A stretch of 64,000 nucleotides of DNA from NCBI RefSeq assembly GCF_051401765.1, contig NW_027480422.1, positions 16,758,001 through 16,822,000 of the forward strand, in the 5' to 3' direction. The notes below the pieces were generated by a model. It ran no database searches. It was not told the origin of the DNA and saw nothing but the letters and a program-made list of their open reading frames with translations. Below, one piece after another: positions 50,646-61,530 of this stretch (positions are counted from its first letter, which is position 1; the number at the start of each line of letters is the position of its first letter). The position numbers and the translations under genes were made by a program. Origin of the DNA: Calliopsis andreniformis. Lineage: Eukaryota; Arthropoda; Insecta; Hymenoptera; Andrenidae.

Positions 50646-52350
50646 ACAGTGTGGAGGTAATGGTCATTTCTACTTTCCGGGCAACCTGGGCTTCACCAGA
50701 GGGCGTTGCTCCAACAGATCCAATAGTTAGGACCTAAGAAGTCAACGCCGGAAGCACAAAATACAAAATAGATAAAACAGTTTTTCCATCGTATAACAAG
50801 AATAATTGCAACCAGTGTGAAAGTGATGGTCATTTCTGCATTCCGGGCAACCTAGGCTTCACTCTAGGGCGTTGCTCCTCCAGATAGAATATTTAGGGCC
50901 CAGGAAGTCAACGCCAGAAGCATAAAGTACAATATAACTACAACAGTTTTTCCCTTGTATAACAGGAATAATTGCAACCAGTGTGAAGGATATGGTCATT
51001 TCTACTATCAGGGCAACCTAGGCTTCACTCCAGAGCGTTGCTGCACCACATCGAATAGCTACGGCCTTAGGAGTCAACGCCAGAGCCATAAAATACAAAA
51101 TAAATACAACAGTTTTTCCATCGTATAACAAGAATAATTGCAACCAGTGTGAAAGTGATGGACATTTCCACGTTCCGGGCAACCTAGGCTTCAGTCTAGG
51201 GCGTTGCTTCTCCAGATCGAATAGCTACGGCCTAAGAAGTCTATACCAGAAGCATAAAATACAATATAAATACAACAGTTTTTCCATCGCATAACAGGAA
51301 TAATTGCAACCAGAGTGAAGGTGATGGTCTTTTCTAAGTTCCGGGCAACCTAGGCTTCACTCTAGAGCGTTGCTCCACCAGATGGAATAGCTAGGGCCTT
51401 AGAAGTCAACGCCAGAAGCACAAAATAAAATAAAAATACAACAGTTCTTCCATCGTATAACAGGTATAATTACAACCAGTGTGAAGGTGATGGTCACTTC
51501 TAAGTTCCGGGCAACCTAGGCTTCACCCTAGAGCGTTGCACCACCAGATCGAATAGCTAGGGGCTTAGAAGACAACGCCAGAAGCGTAAAATAAAATATA
51601 AATACAACAGTTATTCCCTCGTATAAGACGAATGATTGCAACCAGTGTGAAAGCTATGGCCATTTCGAAGTTCCGGGCAACCTAGGCTGTACTCTAGGGC
51701 GTTGCTCCACCAGATCGAATAGTTAGGGCCTAAGAAGTCAACGCCAGAAGCATAAAATACAATATAAATACAACAGTTTTTCCCTTGTATAACAGGAATA
51801 ATTGCAACCAGTGTGAAAGCTACGGTCATTTCTACGTTCCGGACAACCTAGGCTTCACGCTAGAGCGTTGCACCACCAGATCGAATAGCTAGGGCCTTAG
51901 AAGACAACGCCAGAAGCATAAAATAAAATATAAATACAACAGTTATTCCATCGTATAACAGGAATAATTACAACCAGAGTGAAAGTAATGGGCATTTCTA
52001 CATTCCGTGCAACCTAGGCTTCACTCTAGGGCGTTGCTCCACCAGACCGAATAGTTAGGGCCTATGAAGTCAACGCCAGAAGCATAAAATACAATATAAA
52101 TACAACAGTTTTTCCCTTGTATAACAGGAATAATTGCAACCAGTGTGAAAGCTATGGTCATTTCTACGGTCCGGGCAACCTAGGCTTCACTCTAGGGCAT
52201 TGTTCCACCAGATCGAATAGTTAGGGCCTAAGAAGACAACGCCAGAAGCATAAAATACAATATAAATACAACAGCTTTTCCACCGTATATAATGTATATT
52301 TGCAAACAGTGTGAAAGTAAAGGTCATTTCTACGTTCCGGGCAACCTAGG

Positions 52351-53679
52351 TTTCGCTGTCGGGCGTTGCTCCACCAGATCGAAGAGCTAGGGACTTAGAA
52401 GTCAACGCCAGAAGCATAAAATACAATAAAAATACAACAGTTTTTCCATCGTATAAAAGGAATAATTGCAACCAGTGTGAAAGTAATGGTCATTTCTACG
52501 TTCCGGGCAAACTAGGCTTCACTCTAGTGCATTGTTCCACCAGATCGAATAGTTAGGGCCTAAGAAGTCAACGCCAGAAGCATAAAATACCATAAAGATA
52601 CAACAGTTTTTCCATCGCATAACAGGAATAATTGCAACCGGAGTGAAGGTGATGGTCATTTCTACGTCCCGGGCAACCTAGGCTTCACTATAGGGCGTTG
52701 CTCCACGAGAGCGAATAGCGAAGGGACTTAGAAGTCAACGCTAGAAGCATAAAATAAAATAAAAATGCAACAGTTTTTCCATCGTATAAAACGAGTAATT
52801 GCAACCAGTATGAATGTTATGGTCATTTCTACGTTCCGGGCAACCTAGGCTTCACTCTAGGGCGTTGGTCCACCAGATCCAATAGCTAGGGCCTAAGAAG
52901 TCAACGCCAGGAACACCAAATACAAGATAAATACAACAGTTTTTCCATCGTATAAAACGAATAATTGCTACCAGTATGAAAGCAATGGTCATTTCTACGT
53001 TGCGGGCAACCTAGGCTTCACTCTAGGGCGTTGCTCAACCACATCGAATAGCTACGGCCCTAGAACACAACGCCATAACTATAAAATACAATATAAATAC
53101 AACAGTCTTTCCATCGTATAAAACGAATAATTGAAACCAGTCTGATAGTTATGTTCATTTCTACGTCCCGGGCAACCTAGGCTTCACTCTAGGGCGCTGC
53201 TCCACCAGATCTAATAGTTAGGGCCTAAGAAGTCAATGCCAGAAGCATAAAATACGATATATGTATAACAGTTTTTCCATCGCATAAAATGAGTAATTGC
53301 AACCAGTGTGAAAGTAACGGCCATTTCTACGTTCCGGGAATCCTAGACTTAACACAGAGACATTGCTCCACCAGATCGAATACATGGGGCCTTAGAAGTC
53401 AACGCCAGAAGCATAAAGTACATTAAAAATCCAACAGTTTGTCCATCGTATAACAGGAATAGTTGCAACCAGTGTGAAAGCTATTGTCATTTCTACGTTT
53501 CGGGCAACCTAGGCTTCACTCTAGGGCGTTGCTCCACCACATCGAATAGTTAGGGCCTTAGAAGACAACGCCAGAAGCATAAAATACAATATAAATACAA
53601 CAGCTTTTCCACCGTATATAATGTATATTTGCAAACAGTGTGAAAGTAAAGGTCATTTCTACGTTCCGGGCAACCTAGG
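52351..53679 (-). repeat. Right-domain HOR, short unit (8 monomers)
   Basis: The unit is defined by the rare anchor GGTTTCGCTGTCGGGCG, whose TTTCGCTGTC core starts at 52,351, 53,680, 56,001 and 58,987. This 1,329-bp spacing is eight monomers. It contains one copy of the internal dimer (52,867-53,198) and the monomers with GATCGAATACATGGGGCC and CATTAAAAATCCAACAG. It lacks the GCCCACCACACCGAATGG to GAGAGCGAATAGCTAGGG part of the longer units, apart from the GAGAGCG monomer. Confidence 0.83.
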
Positions 53680-56000
53680 TTTCGCTGTCGGGCGTTGCTC
53701 CACCAGATCGAAGAGCTAGGGACTTAGAAGTCAACGCCAGAAGCATAAAATACAATAAAAATACAACAGTTTTTCCATCGTATAAAAGGAATAATTGCAA
53801 CCAGTGTGAAAGTAATGGTCATTCCTACGTTCCGGGCAACCTAGGTTTCACTCTTGGGCGTTGCCCACCACACCGAATGGCTACGGCCTTAGAAGTCAAT
53901 TCGAGAAGCATAAAATACAATATAAATACAACAGCTTTTCCATCGTATAAAATGAATAATTGCAAACAGTGTGGAGGTAATGGTCATTTCTACTTTCCGG
54001 GCAACCTAGGCTTCACTCTAGGGCGTTTTGCCACCACATCGAATAGCGACGGCCTTAGAAGTCAACGTCTGAAGCATACAATATAATATAAATACAACAG
54101 TTTTTCCATCGTATAACAGGAATAATTCCAAGCAGTGTGAAAGACATGGCCATTTCTACGTTCCGGGCAACCTAGGCTTCACTCTAGGGCGTTGCCCCAC
54201 CACATCGAATAGCTACGGCCTTAGGAGTCAACGCCAGAGGCATAAAATACAAAATAAATACAACAGTTTTTCCATCGTATAACAAGAATAATTGCAACCA
54301 GTGTGAAAGTGATGGTCATTTCTACATTCCGGGCAACCTAGGCTTCACTCTAGGGCCATGCTCCACCAGATCGAATAGTTAGGGCCTAAGAAGTCAACGA
54401 CAGAAGCATAAAATACAATATAAATACAACAGTTTTTGCCTTGTATAACAGGAATAATTGCAACCAGTGTGAAAGCTATGGTCATTTCTACGTTCCGGGC
54501 AACCTAGGCTTCACTCTAGGGCGTTGCTCCACCACATCGAATAGCTACGGCCTTAGAAGTCAACGCCTGAAGCATAAAATATAATATAAATACAACAGTT
54601 TTTCCATCGCATAACAGGAATAATTGCAACCGGAGTGAAGGTGATGGTCATTTCTACGTCCCGGGCAACCTAGGCTTCACTTTAGGGCGTTGCTCCACGA
54701 GAGCGAATAGCTAGGGACTTAGAAGTCAACGCTAGAAGCATAAAATAAAATAAAAATGCAACAGTTTTTCCATCGTATAAAACGAGTAATTGCAACCAGT
54801 ATGAATGTTATGGTCATTTCTACGTTCCGGGCAACCTAGGCTTCACTCTAGGGCGTTGGTCCACCAGATCCAATAGGTAGGGCCTAAGAAGTCAACGCCA
54901 GGAACACCAAATACAAGATAAATACAACAGTTTTTCATCGTATAAAACGAATAATTGCTACCAGTATGAAAGCAATGGTCATTTCTACGTTCCGGGCAAC
55001 CTAGGCTTCACTCTAGGGCGTTGCTCAACCACATCGAATAGCTACGGCCCTAGAACACAACGCCATAACTATAAAATACAATATAAATACAACAGTCTTT
55101 CATCGTATAAAACGAATAATTGAAACCAGTCTGATAGTTATGTTCATTTCTACGTCCCGGGCAACCTAGGCTTCACTCTAGGGCGTTGGTCCACCAGATC
55201 CAATAGGTAGGGCCTAAGAAGTCAACGCCAGGAACACCAAATACAAGATAAATACAACAGTTTTTCCATCGTATAAAACGAATAATTGCTACCAGTATGA
55301 AAGCAATGGTCATTTCTACGTTGCGGGCAACCTAGGCTTCACTCTAGGCCGTTGCTCAACCACATCGAATAGCTACGGCCCTGGAACACAACGCCATAAC
55401 TATAAAATACAATATAAATACAACAGTCTTTCCATCGTATAAAACGAATAATTGAAACCAGTCTGATAGTTATGTTCATTTCTACGTCCCGGGCAACCTA
55501 GGCTTCACTCTAGGGCGCTGCTCCACCAGATCTAATAGTTAGGGCCTAAGAAGTCAATGCCAAAAGCATAAAATACGATATATGTATCACAGTTTTTCCA
55601 TCGCATAAAATGAGTAATTGCAACCAGTGTGAAAGTAACGGCCATTTCTACGTTCCGGGAATCCTAGACTTAACACAGAGACATTGCTCCACCAGATCGA
55701 ATACATGGGGCCTTAGAAGTCAACGCCAGAAGCATAAAGTACATTAAAAATCCAACAGTTTGTCCATCGTATAACAGGAATAGTTGCAACCAGTGTGAAA
55801 GCTATGGTCATTTCTACGTTTCGGGCAACCTAGGCTTCACTCTAGGGCGTTGCTCCACCACATCGAATAGTTAGGGCCTTAGAAGACAACGCCAGAAGCA
55901 TAAAATACAATATAAATACAACAGCTTTTCCACCGTATATAATGTATATTTGCAAACAGTGTGAAAGTAAAGGTCATTTCTACGTTCCGGGCAACCTAGG
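53680..56000 (-). repeat. Right-domain HOR, 14-monomer unit
   Basis: This is 2,321 bp between anchors. After the anchor come, in order, the GCCCACCACACCGAATGG monomer (about 53,863), TCAACGTCTGAAGCATAC, CAGTTTTTGCCTTGTATAAC, the GAGAGCGAATAGC monomer and two copies of the internal dimer (54,858-55,519). The GATCTAATAG monomer and the GAATACATGGGGCC monomer close the unit. Relative to the next unit it lacks two monomers after the anchor and one dimer. Confidence 0.85.
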
Positions 56001-58986
56001 TTTCGCTGTCGGGCGTTGCTCCACCAGATCGAAGAGCTAGGGACTTAGAAGTCAACGCCAGAAGCATAAAATACAATAAAAATACAACAGTTTTTCCATC
56101 GTATAAAACGAATAATTGCAACCAGTGTGAAAGTAATGGTCATTTCTACGTTCCGGGCAAACTAGGCTTCACTCTAGTGCATTGTTCCACCAGATCGAAT
56201 AGTTAGGGCCTAAGAAGTCAACGCCAGAAGCATAAAATACAATATAAATACAACAGATTTTCCATCGTATATAATGTATATTTGCAAACAGTGTGGAAGT
56301 AAATATCATTTCTACGTTCCGGGCAACCTAGGTTTCGCTGTAGGGCGTTGCTCCACCAGATCGAATAGCTAGGGACTTAGAAGTCAACGCCAGAAGCATA
56401 AAATACAATAAAAATACAACAGTTTTTCCATCGTATAAAAGGAATAATTGCAACCAGTGTGAAAGTAATGGTCATTCCTACGTTCCGGGCAACCTAGGTT
56501 TCACTCTTGGGCGTTGCCCACCACACCGAATGGCTACGGCCTTAGAAGTCAATTCGAGAAGCATAAAATACAATATAAATACAACAGCTTTTCCATCGTA
56601 TAAAATGAATAATTGCAAACAGTGTGGAGGTAATGGTCATTTCTACTTTCCGGGCAACCTAGGCTTCACTCTAGGGCGTTTCGCCACCACATCGAATAGC
56701 GACGGCCTTAGAAGTCAACGTCTGAAGCATACAATATAATATAAATACAACAGTTTTTCCATCGTATAACAGGAATAATTCCAAGCAGTGTGAAAGACAT
56801 GGCCATTTCTACGTTCCGGGCAACCTAGGCTTCACTCTAGGGCGTTGCCCCACCACATCGAATAGCTACGGCCTTAGGAGTCAACGCCAGAGGCATAAAA
56901 TACAAAATAAATACAACAGTTTTTCCATCGTATAACAAGAATAATTGCAGCCAGTGTGAAAGTGATGGTCATTTCTACATTCCGGGCAACCTAGGCTTCA
57001 CTCTAGGGCCATGCTCCACCAGATCGAATAGTTAGGGCCTAAGAAGTCAACGACAGAAGCATAAAATACAATATAAATACAACAGTTTTTGCCTTGTATA
57101 ACAGGAATAATTGCAACCAGTGTGAAAGCTATGGTCATTTCTACGTTCCGGGCAACCTAGGCTTCACTCTAGGGCGTTGCTCCACCACATCGAATAGCTA
57201 CGGCCTTAGAAGTCAACGCCTGAAGCATAAAATATAATATAAATACAACAGTTTTTCCATCGCATAACAGGAATAATTGCAACCGGAGTGAAGGTGATGG
57301 TCATTTCTACGTCCCGGGCAACCTAGGCTTCACTTTAGGGCGTTGCTCCACGAGAGCGAATAGCTAGGGACTTAGAAGTCAACGCTAGAAGCATAAAGTA
57401 AAATAAAAATGCAACAGTTTTTCCATCGTATAAAACGAGTAATTGCAACCAGTATGAATGTTATGGTCATTTCTACGTTCCGGGCAACCTAGGCTTCACT
57501 ATAGGGCGTTGGTCCACCAGATCCAATAGGTAGGGCCTAAGAAGTCAACGCCAGGAACACCAAATACAAGATAAATACAACAGTTTTTCATCGTATAAAA
57601 GGAATAATTGCTACCACTATGAAAGCAATGGTCATTTCTACGTTCCGGGCAACCTAGGCTTCACTCTAGGGCGTTGCTCAACCACATCGAATAGCTACGG
57701 CCCTAGAACACAACGCCATAACTATAAAATACAATATAAATACAACAGTCTTTCCATCGTATAAAACGAATAATTGAAACCAGTCTGATAGTTATGTTCA
57801 TTTCTACGTCCCGGGCAACCTAGGCTTCACACTAGGGCGTTGGTCCACCAGATCCAATAGGTAGGGCCTAAGAAGTCAACGCCAGGAACACCAAATACAA
57901 GATAAATACAACAGTTTTTCCATCGTATAAAACGAATAATTGCTACCAGTATGAAAGCAATGGTCATTTCTACGTTGCGGGCAACCTAGGCTTCACTCTA
58001 GGCCGTTGCTCAACCACATCGAATAGCTACGGCCCTAGAACACAACGCCATAACTATAAAATACAATATAAATACAACAGTCTTTCCATCGTATAAAACG
58101 AATAATTGAAACCAGTCTGATAGTTATGTTCATTTCTACGTCCCGGGCAACCTAGGCTTCACTCTAGGGCGTTGGTCCACCAGATCCAATAGGTAGGGCC
58201 TAAGAAGTCAACGCCAGGAACACCAAATACAAGATAAATACAACAGTTTTTCCATCGTATAAAACGAATAATTGCTACCAGTATGAAAGCAATGGTCATT
58301 TCTACGTTGCGGGCAACCTAGGCTTCACTCTAGGCCGTTGCTCAACCACATCGAATAGCTACGGCCCTAGAACACAACGCCATAACTATAAAATACAATA
58401 TAAATACAACAGTCTTTCCATCGTATAAAACGAATAATTGAAACCAGTCTGATAGTTATGTTCATTTCTACGTCCCGGGCAACCTAGGCTTCACTCTAGG
58501 GCGCTGCTCCACCAGATCTAATAGTTAGGGCCTAAGAAGTCAATGCCAGAAGCATAAAATACGATATATGTATAACAGTTTTTCCATCGCATAAAATGAG
58601 TAATTGCAACCAGTGTGAAAGTAACGGCCATTTCTACGTTCCGGGAATCCTAGACTTAACACAGAGACATTGCTCCACCAGATCGAATACATGGGGCCTT
58701 AGAAGTCAACGCCAGAAGCATAAAGTACATTAAAAATCCAACAGTTTGTCCATCGTATAACAGGAATAGTTGCAACCAGTGTGAAAGCTATGGTCATTTC
58801 TACGTTTCGGGCAACCTAGGCTTCACTCTAGGGCGTTGCTCCACCACATCGAATAGTTAGGGCCTTAGAAGACAACGCCAGAAGCATAAAATACAATATA
58901 AATACAACAGCTTTTCCACCGTATATAATGTATATTTGCAAACAGTGTGAAAGTAATGGTCATTTCTACGTTCCGGGCAACCTAGG
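56001..58986 (-). repeat. Right-domain HOR, 18-monomer unit
   Basis: This is 2,986 bp between anchors. It has the same order as the 14-monomer unit but includes an extra monomer pair after the anchor (with AGTAAATATCATTTCTACG near 56,297) and three dimers (57,511-58,505). The shared stretches look almost identical to the neighbouring units. Confidence 0.86.
57511..58505 (-). repeat. 332-bp dimer, three tandem copies
   Basis: The dimer joins a monomer with GGTCCACCAGATCCAATAGG and GCCAGGAACACCAAATACAAG to one with GCTCAACCACATCG, CTAGAACACAACGCC and GATAGTTATGTTC. GGTCCACC starts at 57,511, 57,842 and 58,174. The same dimer is single at 52,867, double at 54,858 and 55,188, double at 60,497 and 60,828, and single (slightly diverged) at 61,990. 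Copies differ by 1-bp losses such as TTTTTCATCG for TTTTTCCATCG. Confidence 0.87.
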
Positions 58987-61530
58987 TTTCGCTGTCGGGC
59001 GTTGCTCCACCAGATCGAAGAGCTAGGGACTTAGAAGTCAACGCCAGAAGCATAAAATACAATAAAAATACAACAGTTTTTCCATCGTATAAAAGGAATA
59101 ATTGCAACCAGTGTGAAAGTAATGGTCATTTCTACGTTCCGGGCAAACTAGGCTTCACTCTAGTGCATTGTTCCACCAGATCGAATAGTTAGGGCCTAAG
59201 AAGTCAACGCCAGAAGCATAAAATACAATATAAATACAACAGATTTTCCATCCTATATAATGTATATTTGCAAACAGTGTGGAAGTAAATATCATTTCTA
59301 CGTTCCGGGCAACCTAGGTTTCGCTGTAGGGCGTTGCTCCACCAGATCGAATAGCTAGGGACTTAGAAGTCAACGCCAGAAGCATAAAATACAATAAAAA
59401 TACAACAGTTTTTCCATCGTATAAAAGGAATAATTGCAACCAGTGTGAAAGTAATGGTCATTCCTACGTTCCGGGCAACCTAGGTTTCACTCTTGGGCTT
59501 TGCCCACCACACCGAATGGCTACGGCCTTAGAAGTCAATTCGAGAAGCATAAAATACAATATAAATACAACAGCTTTTCCATCGTATAAAATGAATAATT
59601 GCAAACAGTGTGGAGGTAATGGTCATTTCTACTTTCCGGGCAACCTAGGCTTCACTCTAGGGCGTTTCGCCACCACATCGAATAGCGACGGCCTTAGAAG
59701 TCAACGTCTGAAGCATACAATATAATATAAATACAACAGTTTTTCCATCGTATAACAGGAATAATTCCAAGCAGTGTGAAAGACATGGCCATTTCTACGT
59801 TCCGGGCAACCTAGGCTTCACTCTAGGGCGTTGCCCCACCACATCGAATAGCTACGGCCTTAGGAGTCAACGCCAGAGGCATAAAATACAAAATAAATAC
59901 AACAGTTTTTCCATCGTATAACAAGAATAATTGCAACCAGTGTGAAAGTGATGGTCATTTCTACATTCCGGGCAACCTAGGCTTCACTCTAGGGCCATGC
60001 TCCACCAGATCGAATAGTTAGGGCCTAAGAAGTCAACGACAGAAGCATAAAATACAATATAAATACAACAGTTTTTGCCTTGTATAACAGGAATAATTGC
60101 AACCAGTGTGAAAGCTATGGTCATTTCTACGTTCCGGGCAACCTAGGCTTCACTCTAGGGCGTTGCTCCACCACATCGAATAGCTACGGCCTTAGAAGTC
60201 AACGCCTGAAGCATAAAATATAATATAAATACAACAGTTTTTCCATCGCATAACAGGAATAATTGCAACCGGAGTGAAGGTGATGGTCATTTCTACGTCC
60301 CGGGCAACCTAGGCTTCACTTTAGGGCGTTGCTCCACGAGAGCGAATAGCTAGGGACTTAGAAGTCAACGCTAGAAGCATAAAATAAAATAAAAATGCAA
60401 CAGTTTTTCCATCGTATAAAACGAGTAATTGCAACCAGTATGAATGTTATGGTCATTTCTACGTTCCGGGCAACCTAGGCTTCACTCTAGGGCGTTGGTC
60501 CACCAGATCCAAGAGGTAGGGCCTAAGAAGTCAACGCCAGGAACACCAAATACAAGATAAATACAACAGTTTTTCATCGTATAAAACGAATAATTGCTAC
60601 CAGTATGAAAGCAATGGTCATTTCTACGTTCCGGGCAACCTAGGCTTCACTCTAGGGCGTTGCTCAACCACATCGAATAGCTACGGCCCTAGAACACAAC
60701 GCCATAACTATAAAATACAATATAAATACAACAGTCTTTCCATCGTATAAAACGAATAATTGAAACCAGTCTGATAGTTATGTTCATTTCTACGTCCCGG
60801 GCAACCTAGGCTTCACTCTAGGGCGTTGGTCCACCAGATCCAATAGGTAGGGCCTAAGAAGTCAACGCCAGGAACACCAAATACAAGATAAATACAACAG
60901 TTATTCCATCGTATAAAACGAATAATTGCTACCAGTATGAAAGCAATGGTCATTTCTACGTTCCGGGCAACCTAGGCTTCACTCTAGGGCGTTGCTCATC
61001 CACATCGAATAGCTACGGCCCTAGAACACAACGCCATAACTATAAAATACAATATAAATACAACAGTCTTTCCATCGTATAAAACGAATAATTGAAACCA
61101 GTCTGATAGTTATGTTCATTTCTACGTACCGGGCAACCTAGGCTTCACTCTAGGGCGCTGCTCCACCAGATCTAATAGTTAGGGCCTAAGAAGTCAATGC
61201 CAGAAGCATAAAATACGATATATGTATAACAGTTTTTCCATCGCATAAAATGAGTAATTGCAACCAGTGTGAAAGTAACGGCCATTTCTACGTTTCGGGA
61301 ATCCTATACTTAACACAGAGACATTGCTCCACCAGATCGAATACATGGGGCCTTAGAAGTCAACGTCAGAAGCATAAAGTACATTAAAAATCCAACAGTT
61401 TGTCCATCGTATAACAGGAATACTTGCAACCAGTGTGAAAGCTATGGTCATTTCTACGTTTCGGGCAACCTAGGCTTCACTCTAGGGCGTTGCTCCACCA
61501 CATCGAATAGTTAGGGCCTTAGAAGTCAAT
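58987..61530 (-). repeat. Right-domain HOR, last (incomplete) unit
   Basis: It follows the order of the 18-monomer unit, including the extra pair, but carries two dimers (60,497-61,159). Near 61,528 it departs from the pattern: AGTCAATGCCGGAAGC replaces AGACAACGCCAGAAGC, and no further TTTCGCTGTC anchor follows. Small differences from the other units include TTGGGCTTTGCCC and CCAAGAGGTAGGG. Confidence 0.84.
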
